Positions 45,591 to 53,523 of a stretch of 64,000 nucleotides of DNA are shown piece after piece. Location: positions 60,267 through 124,266 of the forward strand of contig CAIULL010000139.1 of the NCBI GenBank assembly GCA_903899985.1, given 5' to 3'. Numbering within the stretch: position 1 is the stretch's first letter; every line of letters begins with the position of its first letter. This stretch comes from an uncultured Schlesneria sp. (GTDB lineage Bacteria > Planctomycetota > Planctomycetia > Planctomycetales > Planctomycetaceae). The position numbers and the translations under genes are program-made. Under the pieces are notes generated by a model, which worked only from the letters and a program-made list of their open reading frames with translations, was not told the origin of the DNA and made no database searches.

Positions 45591-45825
45591 ACTCTGGCAA
45601 AACTGCCGAGTATGACGGATAGGTAAAATGGATGACTTTCATTGTTCAAATCGACAATCGATCGAGAAAACAGTTCTGCTTTGTTGAGAAGCTGAACACG
45701 TACGAACCGAAAGACCTGATTGTGCTTGAATCGGAAAGGCAATTGCGAGGGCCTGATCTATTCACATAGACCCTGGTTCATCCTGAATGCGATGATCGCA
45801 AAAACACCATCGGAGACGGATCTCG

Positions 45826-47121
45826 ATGAATGGAACTCACATTCTCCTCAGTGGTCTGATCATCCTTGGATTGGCTGGAACATCGCGTTCACAGTACTCC
45901 ATTGATAACGAAGTTCCAGACCCAAGTCCCTCGGTGAATACGAAAGAATCTCGATCCGTCGCGGTTGCGTCAGACTCAACAATTGGTGATCAGGGAAGCG
46001 GACTCCTCGCGGGAAGCCAAAGCCCTCAATCGTCTCCATACGACCCATCAATCCCGTCGCCGGGCCTGGGTAACCTCTTTCAGACAGGATATTGCACGGA
46101 ATCAGGGGTGTTTGAAGCAGGGGCAAGCCTGCTGTTGCTGAAGCCGTACACGCAAAGCAATACGGCGTATACCGTTTCGAGTGGTTCAACCACCACAAAC
46201 GGAAGTAACTCGACGACAACGGGGCTGACCTCTGTGAAAAGTTTCGACTGGAATTATTCACCCGCCGCCGAATTCTGGCTTGGCTTCCGTAACAATAACG
46301 GGTTTGGCGTTCGAGCTGGTTATTTTACGTTTGATCAATCTTCAGGAAATGCGTCGATTTCTGAAACCGCTGCCCAGGCAACAGCAGGTCAGGTCATCAG
46401 CCCGTCGCCGTTTACTCCGACATACTTTCCGAACGTCGGGGCTCCCGTCCCGGGTCGGTCCAATTTCGGATCGCCAGGCTTTCTTTTGAATGGGCCCGGC
46501 GTTCCACCGACTCCGGTCGGACAGGATAACCTGCAGTTTGGCAGTCGTTTACGAGTCAATGCAATCGATCTCGAAGGGACATTTTGTTCCCGAGTCGGCA
46601 ATTTCTCATTCGTCAGTGGTGCCGGTGCCCGATATCTTTCGCTCGCTCAAAGCTACCACGGTCAATTAAATAATGCGGGCGGCGGAACAGGAGATTCCGA
46701 AACGCAGACGCTGAATATGTTCCACCGTTTCACGGGTGCTGGCCCGACCATCTCGGGATTAGCGACATGGAAGGTGGCCCAGTCGAATCTTTCGGTATTT
46801 GGCCGGGGCCGAGGATCGATGCTGGTGGGAACGAACTGCCAAACCGCAGCATTTGCACAGTCAGTCAACGATCCTGCGGGGCTGGCTGGTACCCCGGGCA
46901 GCTTTAATTTCAATTCTTCCATTCCTTCCACGGCCGACAGCGTTATGCCCGTCGTCGATCTTGAGCTTGGCCTCAACTATTCCTGGTGCCTGTGGAATGC
47001 TCACTGGAATGGTAGCGCTTCCGTCGTCGACCAGACTTACTTCGGTGCCGGCAATGCGTCCCGATCAGACGGTAACCTGAGCTTGTTTGGCTGTCAGCTT
47101 GGTCTGGGTGTCAATTTCTGA
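45826..47121 (+). CDS. BBP7-type outer-membrane beta-barrel protein
   Basis: This 431-residue protein has an N-terminal signal peptide (MNGTHILLSGLIILGLAGTSRS, cleavage likely before Gln). A low-complexity Ser/Pro-rich stretch of about 80 residues follows, and then a beta-barrel. FEAGASLLLLKPY marks the first strand, and SPAAEFWLGFRNNNGFGVRAGYF is typical of the planctomycete BBP7 family. The chain ends LGLGVNF, with a terminal aromatic residue as expected for insertion of barrels into an outer membrane. The ATG has GGAGA upstream. It lies 235 bases after the giant gene on the same strand, and whether the two are co-transcribed is not evident. A role as a pore or anchor for the giant protein is speculation from adjacency only. 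Confidence 0.82.
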   Translation: MNGTHILLSGLIILGLAGTSRSQYSIDNEVPDPSPSVNTKESRSVAVASDSTIGDQGSGLLAGSQSPQSSPYDPSIPSPGLGNLFQTGYCTESGVFEAGASLLLLKPYTQSNTAYTVSSGSTTTNGSNSTTTGLTSVKSFDWNYSPAAEFWLGFRNNNGFGVRAGYFTFDQSSGNASISETAAQATAGQVISPSPFTPTYFPNVGAPVPGRSNFGSPGFLLNGPGVPPTPVGQDNLQFGSRLRVNAIDLEGTFCSRVGNFSFVSGAGARYLSLAQSYHGQLNNAGGGTGDSETQTLNMFHRFTGAGPTISGLATWKVAQSNLSVFGRGRGSMLVGTNCQTAAFAQSVNDPAGLAGTPGSFNFNSSIPSTADSVMPVVDLELGLNYSWCLWNAHWNGSASVVDQTYFGAGNASRSDGNLSLFGCQLGLGVNF

Positions 47122-47156
47122 TCGAGCAGCCTCCTGCCCAATGGGGTGGAACAGAC

Positions 47157-49631
47157 TCACGGAATCTGAGCTGGCTCGCCATCGGCAATTTGAATCCAAC
47201 GCCGGAGCGTCGTGGCGTCGATCTCTTTATCGAGTTCCCGAGCTGCGGCGTCGGCAAAGACGACAAAAACTTTGTTTCCCGAAATGGTTCCCAGAGATTT
47301 GATTGGATCTTCTGGATCAAAATCGAGTCCCCCAGGCCTGGTCCAGATTTCAGCCGTTTCAGGCCCAGCCAGGACGGCAAGAATTGTGACGGACGTCCCA
47401 TCAGTAAATTCACGAAATTCAGGGGTTTTATCGCTGGTAAACGGTGCCCCAGGCCCCGTAAAAACATGAATCGTCGTCTTTCCCGTATCCTCAACACCGG
47501 GTGACTTAAAGATCGCGGGCATTTTTTGGATCAGCTTTTTGTTGTGCTCGCTATCCCATGGCTCATCGAGTTTGAATTGACGATAGAGATCAGCCTGTTG
47601 CAGATAGGGAAGCAGGTGGACTCGCCAGCTTAACCCGATCGGACCTTCTTGCCGATTTCTTCCCGCTCCAGGCAATTTGGCATTAGCGTCGTGGAAGTTG
47701 TGAAACGCCACACCCAACTGATGGAGTGCATTTCTCTGTTGTGCTTCTTTAGCGGCCGCTTTCGCATCAATGAGCGCGGGTTTCAAAAGCTGAGCCACCC
47801 GTTCGAAGCCCTTGGGGACGGGAACTCGAAGCTGAATCTGGTCTCCCTCTTGCTTAACGGTTGATGACGCAATAAGGCTCTTTATGATGGCTTGCATTTC
47901 CTTGTCACTTGCCGAGGCATTTGGAGGGAGCGGTAGTTGATTCATTCCGTTTTTCACTTGAATCAGCCAGACCGAACCCATGGCGAATAATCCGCCCGCC
48001 AAGGCTTCGTTGAGCGCCGTTACATTGATATCAACTAGTGAATCCCCCTCTTTGGCCGTCGACGAAACATGGCTTGCTACTGTCTTGATGTTCGTCACCA
48101 TTCCCATCATCGGATTGACTTGAGGGAAAGAACCGAGCAAGCGGGCTTGGGATTCCATGTCGATCGCTGCGGTGAAATCAGCGCTTAGCTGCAATTGTTC
48201 GATCAGCGGCGAAGTACTGACCTTACCGGCCTTCTTTGCGGAAATGATCTTCTTCACTGTTTCCGTCGGACCTGCAACAACGGTTCGGGGATCGGGTTGC
48301 CAGACGGCCATCACAAAATTCTTGTGCAGCACTTGCCCTTCGTGTGTTTCTTCCGTCACTTCCCCAAGGATCCCATTAATCAGATTCGCTTGATTCACAT
48401 CACGTCCCAAGGTGACAATTGCTGAAGGGATTGGTTCATTGACGGGAACTTGAGGACCGAAATCGACCACATTTCCATCGGCTGGGTTGATTAAATTGGC
48501 CAGTTGCGTGTCATCAATGTTTGTCAGCATTGGGCGCACGGAACCATCGGCGACCAATACAAGAATCCGCTCGTCTTTCTTAAGATCGCCGAGCGCTTTT
48601 TTCGGCGCGCTGAAGTCGACTTCCAGACCGCCTGGCTTCGTCCAGATCTCAGCAGTATCACTTCCGGCCTGCACTGCCAGAATCGTATTCGAGGTTCCAT
48701 CAGTAACGTTGCGAATCGAAAGCCCTTCTTCACCATGAAACAGTGTGTTTTCTCCGGTGAAAACATGAAATGCCGTCTTTCCCTCATCGGTGACATCAGG
48801 TGATTTGAACAGTGCGGGCATTTGAGCAATCAGTGTTTTGTTATGCTCGCTATCCCAGGCTTCGTCAAAATGAAACTGATTGTAGAGCGGCGCCTGATCC
48901 AGAAATGGCAGCAGGTGAACTCGCCAACTGAGTCCGGTGTGCTGCCCCGTTCCGTCTCCGTCAGCCCGAGGAAATCGTTGAAAAACGTCATGGTAATTGT
49001 GAAACGCCAGACCAATCTGCTTTAAAGAATTCGTAAGCCGCATCGCCTCAACCGGCCCCCCGGCAGCCGCGTCTCCTCCGACGGGCAGTCCAGACTGTTG
49101 AGCGAATATATTGATTTGCGTTTGATCGACGAAAACGGTCATCCGCTCAATATCTTGTAATTTGACACCAGTTTTCTTCAGCGGTTGATAGATTGAATTG
49201 ACATCATCGTTGTCAATGAACTCGTTCACTAATCTCCCGATTGGGGATTCGGAAAACTGCTTCGGATGACCAACGAACAACCCGACGACCCCTTCAGGCA
49301 GATAAGCCGCTTCACGAAACGGCCGCGTTACCGGATCTTGTTTGACTGTTTCGTTTGCCGTTTCCGGCGTGACAACTGGCGTTTGATCGGGATTTTTTCC
49401 GACAACTGGCAAGTTGGTTTCCGGTTTTCCCGATTTCGATTCCGTGGCCGTCAGGGCAGGGGCGTGCTTCGTCTCAGATGGCTCGGCAATTTTCTCCGGC
49501 GCCGAAGGTTGGGCCGGAGCGGCGACAACGGGAGGGGCAACGGGTGCCGGCACCTTCTTTTGTTCGCTGCATCCGAATACCAGGCAAACCGAAAACATCA
49601 CAGACAACGATTTCAGAAGAACATTAAGCAT
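47157..49631 (-). CDS. lipoprotein with two DUF1559 domains
   Basis: This protein of about 824 residues begins with a lipoprotein signal (MLNVLLKSLSVMF, then lipobox LVFGC, lipidated Cys at about residue 21). The ATG at 49,631 was chosen over an upstream one for this reason. An Ala/Pro/Lys-rich linker follows. Two DUF1559 copies are visible: LKQIGLAFHNYHD to DTAEIWTKPGGL, and LHQLGVAFHNFHD to ETAEIWTRPGGL. Each contains GLSWRVHLLP, a DEPWDSEHN-like phrase and FTDGTS or VTDGTS. A segment of about 330 residues without recognised homology separates them. DUF1559 proteins normally carry a type IV pilin-like N-terminal helix; here that helix is replaced by a lipid anchor. The gene is convergent with the barrel gene, 35 bases apart. 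Confidence 0.85.
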   Translation of the reverse strand: MLNVLLKSLSVMFSVCLVFGCSEQKKVPAPVAPPVVAAPAQPSAPEKIAEPSETKHAPALTATESKSGKPETNLPVVGKNPDQTPVVTPETANETVKQDPVTRPFREAAYLPEGVVGLFVGHPKQFSESPIGRLVNEFIDNDDVNSIYQPLKKTGVKLQDIERMTVFVDQTQINIFAQQSGLPVGGDAAAGGPVEAMRLTNSLKQIGLAFHNYHDVFQRFPRADGDGTGQHTGLSWRVHLLPFLDQAPLYNQFHFDEAWDSEHNKTLIAQMPALFKSPDVTDEGKTAFHVFTGENTLFHGEEGLSIRNVTDGTSNTILAVQAGSDTAEIWTKPGGLEVDFSAPKKALGDLKKDERILVLVADGSVRPMLTNIDDTQLANLINPADGNVVDFGPQVPVNEPIPSAIVTLGRDVNQANLINGILGEVTEETHEGQVLHKNFVMAVWQPDPRTVVAGPTETVKKIISAKKAGKVSTSPLIEQLQLSADFTAAIDMESQARLLGSFPQVNPMMGMVTNIKTVASHVSSTAKEGDSLVDINVTALNEALAGGLFAMGSVWLIQVKNGMNQLPLPPNASASDKEMQAIIKSLIASSTVKQEGDQIQLRVPVPKGFERVAQLLKPALIDAKAAAKEAQQRNALHQLGVAFHNFHDANAKLPGAGRNRQEGPIGLSWRVHLLPYLQQADLYRQFKLDEPWDSEHNKKLIQKMPAIFKSPGVEDTGKTTIHVFTGPGAPFTSDKTPEFREFTDGTSVTILAVLAGPETAEIWTRPGGLDFDPEDPIKSLGTISGNKVFVVFADAAARELDKEIDATTLRRWIQIADGEPAQIP

Positions 49632-49803
49632 GGGACGCCTGCGAATGTAAACGGTTTGAATCTCAGTGAATTTCATGTGATCTGGGCGGGAAAATCACCG
49701 TCCGATTGAAAGCGAAATGAGGACTCCAGTATACAAGACACAACGTCTTTCTTCAATTATTTCGCTGCCGCCATTCATCGATCAAGTGATCTGGAGTAAT
49801 CCT

Positions 49804-50637
49804 TCAAGTCGGCCACGCCATACCTGCCGGTCCGAACCGAGTTCCAGCCGGAAAGCGTAATCCGAATCGTTGATCGAGTATGGACAACAGCTGGTCGGGA
49901 CATGCGATTTCAATTCGTTCCAGAATCTCAGCCCCACGCCGATGAATAAACTCGCGATTATGGAACGAAACTCGCGTTCCGTCGGGATGAGCCAGACTCG
50001 TAATCAGATTCAGTCGAAACTTGGACTTGGGATGCATGCTGGCCCAGCAATTCCCGACTTCGCGATCGATGACGGGCATCTCCTCTAACGTGAATTCATG
50101 CACATCAACCCAGTCATCACCCAATCGGGTTTGATGAAAGTATCGAGCCGAGGGGTGAGACTTTTCCATCACGATGCGTCGCGGTTCGTGCGGCGTCGAC
50201 TGTTCCATATCCAGCAGGTCGAGTCGAAAAGGCCCCGTTGGCGAAAGACTGCCGACCCCGACATCCGCTACCCACGGAACACCATCAATCTCAACTCGAA
50301 GAAACAAATGAGTACGGGGAGGTGTCACGTCACGGGTCAACAAAAGACGAACCCGCGCCGACAATGGCGTGACGGAAAAACCGATCGCGGTTAAGGCTCG
50401 CATCAGTAAAGAATTCAGCTCGAAACAGTATCCCCCGCGTCGATCATGCACGAGCTTTTTCTCAACCGCATCGTCATCCAGTGAAATCCCTCGATTCAAT
50501 AAGACGTCCAGGTTTTCAAAGGGGATGGAACACGAGTGTGCCAGAACGATGTCGCGCAGCACATCGATCGTCGGGACCAACGGGCCCGTGTAGCCAATTC
50601 GTTCGAGATAAGCTTTCAGATTCATGCGTCCGACCAT
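49804..50637 (-). CDS. nat: arylamine N-acetyltransferase
   Basis: This 277-residue cytosolic enzyme is predicted to transfer an acetyl group from acetyl-CoA to arylamines or hydrazines. The Cys-His-Asp catalytic triad of the NAT family is intact: Cys71 in RRGGYCFELN, His110 in RTHLFL and Asp125 in WVADVGVG. SIPFENLDVLL near residue 40 is the family's conserved N-terminal motif. The length is normal. An internal ATG four codons in (50,625) is an equally plausible start, since neither has a clear ribosome site. It stands apart from its neighbours: the lipoprotein gene is 170 bases downstream on the same strand and the hydrolase gene is divergent. Confidence 0.92.
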   Translation of the reverse strand: MVGRMNLKAYLERIGYTGPLVPTIDVLRDIVLAHSCSIPFENLDVLLNRGISLDDDAVEKKLVHDRRGGYCFELNSLLMRALTAIGFSVTPLSARVRLLLTRDVTPPRTHLFLRVEIDGVPWVADVGVGSLSPTGPFRLDLLDMEQSTPHEPRRIVMEKSHPSARYFHQTRLGDDWVDVHEFTLEEMPVIDREVGNCWASMHPKSKFRLNLITSLAHPDGTRVSFHNREFIHRRGAEILERIEIACPDQLLSILDQRFGLRFPAGTRFGPAGMAWPT

Positions 50638-50733
50638 ATTGGAATGAATTGATCAAAACAATCCGTCGCGATTGACTCTCGTTTCCAACTTCCTGACAAT
50701 TTCCGCCACCACTTCACGACGACTGGAGAAATC

Positions 50734-51591
50734 ATGAAAAACCTCGCGTTCGCAGCCATCACGTTGACGTACCTGTGCGTTGTCACTCCCGTGATGGCTC
50801 AACAAGATACAAAAACATTCACCTATACAAAAACGCCTCAAGCCGATCTCGACATTGTTGTGCATTATCCTCCCGATTGGAAAGAAAGCGACAAGCGTCC
50901 TGGCATCGTATTCTTTTTCGGTGGAGGCTGGGAAAATGGATCGATCAACGCCTTCGAGCGTCAGGCGAAGTATCTCGCCAGCCGTGGAATGGTCTCTGCA
51001 CGCGCTGATTACCGAGTGAAATCCCGCCACGGCGTGACCCCGAAAGAATGCGTGGACGACGCCAGAAGCGCCGTACGCTGGTTTCGCCGGAATGCCGCGA
51101 CATTAGGAGTTGACCCCGATCGGATCGTCGCCTCGGGAGGATCAGCAGGAGGACATATCGCCGCCTGTACGACACTGATGCCAGAATCCGAGGCCAGTGA
51201 TGCCACTGTTTCCCACAAAGCCAACGCACTGGTGCTTTTCAATCCCGTTTTGAATTTTGGTCCGCAAATGCAGGAAAGAATCGGCCGTGACCAAGTTGTC
51301 GCAAAAGCGATTTCGCCGTTGTTACATCTGAAAAAAGAGAGTCCACCAACATTGCTGCTGTTCGGGACTGACGATTTTCTGTTTAAGCAGGGGGAAGACT
51401 TCATTCGACGATCTAAAGAAGTCGGTTCCCGCGCAGAAATGTATACGGCCGAAAAACAACCGCATGGCTTTTTTCACAAGTCTCCGTGGTATGAAGAAAC
51501 GCTCTATCGAACCGACGAATTCTTGGCGTCATTGGGGTACCTGTCTGGCAAACCGACGATCAAGATTCCGGAAGCGAAACAAGCCCAGTAA
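50734..51591 (+). CDS. secreted alpha/beta hydrolase (BD-FAE/esterase-like)
   Basis: This 285-residue protein has a signal peptide ending VMA before Gln. It has the alpha/beta hydrolase fold: FFFGGGWENGS forms the oxyanion region (GGGW instead of HGGG), Ser137 in GGSAGGH is the nucleophile, Asp213 in GTDD is the acid and His244 in QPHGFFH completes the triad. The family includes acetyl-xylan, feruloyl and other carbohydrate esterases, so a role in deacylating plant or algal polysaccharides is plausible. The substrate cannot be told from sequence. It is a single gene, divergent from the acetyltransferase with about 96 bases between them. Confidence 0.88.
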   Translation: MKNLAFAAITLTYLCVVTPVMAQQDTKTFTYTKTPQADLDIVVHYPPDWKESDKRPGIVFFFGGGWENGSINAFERQAKYLASRGMVSARADYRVKSRHGVTPKECVDDARSAVRWFRRNAATLGVDPDRIVASGGSAGGHIAACTTLMPESEASDATVSHKANALVLFNPVLNFGPQMQERIGRDQVVAKAISPLLHLKKESPPTLLLFGTDDFLFKQGEDFIRRSKEVGSRAEMYTAEKQPHGFFHKSPWYEETLYRTDEFLASLGYLSGKPTIKIPEAKQAQ

Positions 51592-51691
51592 TTGAAGTCG
51601 TGGGTGCATTAAAACAACGTCAATGCTCACACGAGCAATGACGCCACGGGTTTGTCAGTGACGCCGCCGGACTCGCTTCTCTTCGAGGCGC

Positions 51692-51764
51692 GGTTAAACG
51701 ATGTTACCAATCCATCGTTTAACCCGAAGCCATCGGCGCAGGCAGATCGGCGTTCAGCCGATCT
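51692..51764. repeat. two adjacent perfect hairpins (REP-like element)
   Basis: GGTTAAACGATG (51,692-51,703) pairs perfectly with CATCGTTTAACC (51,713-51,724) across a 9-base loop. Twenty bases on, AGATCGGC (51,744-51,751) pairs with GCCGATCT (51,757-51,764) across 5 bases. Neither is followed by a T-run, so they are not ordinary terminators. Paired palindromes between genes are typical of REP or BIME-like dispersed elements. A second copy was not found in the window. Confidence 0.55.
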
Positions 51765-51844
51765 CTTCAAGCGTTGCCGAGACCTTCTTTCACGTATCGT
51801 TTGCCAACACAACGTCATTCCTCACTTCAACGAAAAATCACCTG

Positions 51845-52165
51845 ATGTCATCAATCATCCTGCACATCACAACGCCTGACCTTTGGAACCTGGCCAAGGC
51901 TGCAGGGGAATACCGAGCCGACTCGCTGGTCAGCGAAGGCTTCATCCACTGTTCAAAGCCCGATCAGCTTGCCGGAGTCGTCAGCAGGTATTACCCGGGC
52001 CAGACGGGACTGATCGTCCTCCACATCGATCCCGATTTGGTTCAACCATCAATCCGCTGGGAGAACCCGCCTGGAAAAAACGAACAATTCCCGCACATCT
52101 ACGGACCGTTGAACCTGAATGCCGTTATTGAAGTCAAACGGCTGGAACAAGTGATTCCAGGTTAA
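51845..52165 (+). CDS. DUF952 family protein
   Basis: This is a small cytosolic protein of 106 residues. It opens with ILHITTPDLWNLAKAAGEYRADSL and continues with SEGFIHCSKPDQLAGV, the typical DUF952 signature with conserved HCS. The second half has GLIVLHIDPDLV and FPHIYGPLNLNAVIEV, also conserved in the family. The molecular function is unknown. The frame is open further upstream (from 51,701), but that part crosses the hairpin element and has no homology, so the ATG at 51,845 is preferred. It is not obviously in an operon. Confidence 0.88.
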   Translation: MSSIILHITTPDLWNLAKAAGEYRADSLVSEGFIHCSKPDQLAGVVSRYYPGQTGLIVLHIDPDLVQPSIRWENPPGKNEQFPHIYGPLNLNAVIEVKRLEQVIPG

Positions 52166-52481
52166 TTGAACGATTACCGATTTTTTTATTTATGAGATTA
52201 ACGGGACTGGTCAGGATACGTCAGCATTTTTCGCGAAGAACAAAATGGTAATGCACGCGACTGAAGGCGAACCCCACCTCCCCTGCGGGGGTGGTTAACG
52301 GGCTTTTGCTCTAGGAACTTACATTTCATCATTTTGATCGGCTTTGTGTCGGACGCCATTCCCGTCGACTCAGAGTAGGCAATTTGACAAAAATTCATGG
52401 TTTTTCACTGTATTTTCGCATACAAATCGTTTGGTGATCAGATTTGAAAACAAGCGTCATTTGGAGAACGGAGGACGTGTG
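52166..52481. other. 316-bp intergenic region with a G/C-rich hairpin
   Basis: No gene is supported. An 8-bp stem with one bulged T forms at 52,274-52,294 (CCACCTCCCC-type arm, loop around CTGC, GGGGGTGG arm). It lies about 110 bases after DUF952 and is not followed directly by T residues. The right end, 52,370-52,465, is AT-rich and presumably holds the promoter of the two-gene unit that follows. Confidence 0.5.
52470..52475 (+). promoter_or_regulatory. strong Shine-Dalgarno deciding the start at 52482
   Basis: GGAGGA stands six bases before the ATG at 52,482. It is one of the best ribosome sites in the window and shows that the longer open frame beginning at 52,344 is not used. Confidence 0.8.
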
Positions 52482-52835
52482 ATGTCGAGTGATCTTCAGT
52501 CGGCGAAGGATGATCAGGCGAAACGACTGGCGCAACGGCATTACGAAATCGAGGAAGGGATTACCCAGATATTCCAGATCCGGCAACGCGTGGACCTAGA
52601 AGTTACGAGATCCGAACCGGTGACGCTGCTTGAGGTCAACGCGAATACGATTCCGTCGGGAATCATGCCGATTCAATTTGGTCCGAATCTGAGTTCTGGT
52701 TTCAAATTCCCCTCAGTGATCTTGGAAGTCACTCCAGGCGAATTCGAAAAAATACGGTCTCATGAACTCGCTCTTCCAGAAGGTTGGGAAATCGGTGCAG
52801 AAATTCCTCGCCCGGGTGCAGGAACCATGGAATGA
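52482..52835 (+). CDS. unknown small protein coupled to a HEPN-like gene
   Basis: I do not recognise this 117-residue protein. The first 45 residues look helical and charged (SAKDDQAKRLAQRHYEIEEG), and the rest has several short hydrophobic strands (VTLLEVNANTI, FPSVILEVTPGEF). It ends in a Pro/Gly-rich tail. There is no signal peptide or membrane segment, so it is probably cytosolic. Its stop overlaps the next start as ATGA (52,832-52,835), so the two proteins are translationally coupled and likely made in fixed ratio. A strong ribosome site precedes it. Coupled pairs of a small protein and a HEPN-type protein are often toxin-antitoxin modules. That role is inferred from arrangement only; the order would make this the candidate antitoxin or partner. 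Confidence 0.72.
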   Translation: MSSDLQSAKDDQAKRLAQRHYEIEEGITQIFQIRQRVDLEVTRSEPVTLLEVNANTIPSGIMPIQFGPNLSSGFKFPSVILEVTPGEFEKIRSHELALPEGWEIGAEIPRPGAGTME

Positions 52836-53353
52836 GCTCGGAGGATGATTGGGCGAATGCCTTTGCGCGTCAAGCCGATGCCGATTTCAGGGCATGGCAA
52901 CTTTACGAAAGATACCCTGACGCCGTGTCGGCTGAGTGCCACCGGATGCAGTTTCTGCAAATGGCATGTGAGAAATTGTGTAAAGCTTCACTTTTGAAAA
53001 GCAAGGCGATTGCCATCGATACGGTGGTTAAGAGCCACGGTTTTGTGAAAAAGAATCTTTCCACGATTCTAAGACAAGAGCTCACATACAACAAAGACCA
53101 TAGTGCCCAAGAGCAAAAAGTTCAGAAGCGATTCAATCAGTTTGCACAAGAAATCGAAGTGTTAAGTCCGTCAATGGATCGAGACAGACGACCCGACAAC
53201 TGCGAATATCCCTGGAAATCCGGCGACGACATCATCTCACCTCTCGACTGGCAGTTTGAACTGTCAAGACTTCTGATCATCCCGTCAGGAACGACATTCT
53301 TAAAGTGTTTGCGAAGCGCTATCGATCGCGCTCTCGCCGGGTCTGCTGATTAG
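52832..53353 (+). CDS. HEPN-like protein
   Basis: This 173-residue, largely helical, cytosolic protein starts at the ATG of an ATGA overlap with the upstream gene. Residues about 30-55 (CHRMQFLQMACEKLCKASLL) follow the HEPN pattern of A-x-x-x-Q-x-A-E-K-x-x-K-A-x-L. A second helix pair follows (VKSHGFVKKNLSTIL). HEPN proteins are often RNases or partners of nucleotidyltransferases in toxin-antitoxin and defence systems. The usual catalytic R-x4-6-H motif was not found, so this may be a non-catalytic or divergent member. Assignment rests on the helix pattern alone. The gene faces the TIR-nSTAND gene tail to tail, with 162 bases between. Confidence 0.6.
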   Translation: MSSEDDWANAFARQADADFRAWQLYERYPDAVSAECHRMQFLQMACEKLCKASLLKSKAIAIDTVVKSHGFVKKNLSTILRQELTYNKDHSAQEQKVQKRFNQFAQEIEVLSPSMDRDRRPDNCEYPWKSGDDIISPLDWQFELSRLLIIPSGTTFLKCLRSAIDRALAGSAD

Positions 53354-53466
53354 CGCGGCGGCACAAGGCAATCAATCGTGACCATTTGCCGTCAAGACAC
53401 CTTCCCGGCGTCGCTGGCCGAGCGTGAATCGTTTCAAAAAACTCGCGAGCACCGCTGTGTGCTGCG

Positions 53467-53523
53467 ATTAAGAAAATAAAAAAAAGTAAAAGAGGAAAAT
53501 ATAAAAAGGGAAAAACTAAAAAC
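53467..53523. repeat. polypurine tract at the 3' end of the TIR-nSTAND-FGE gene
   Basis: Almost every base from 53,470 to 53,523 is A or G on the plus strand, with a few T and C (a run such as aaaaaaaag). On the coding strand of the adjacent gene this is a T-rich tract beginning at its TAG stop. An imperfect hairpin (AGCAC-cgctgt-GTGCT, 53,448-53,463) lies just outside. It may act in termination or mark a recombination junction. Confidence 0.6.

Noticed and set aside
51701..51844. Upstream extension of the DUF952 gene
   Set aside because: It crosses two palindromes and lacks homology; the domain begins at the ATG at 51,845.
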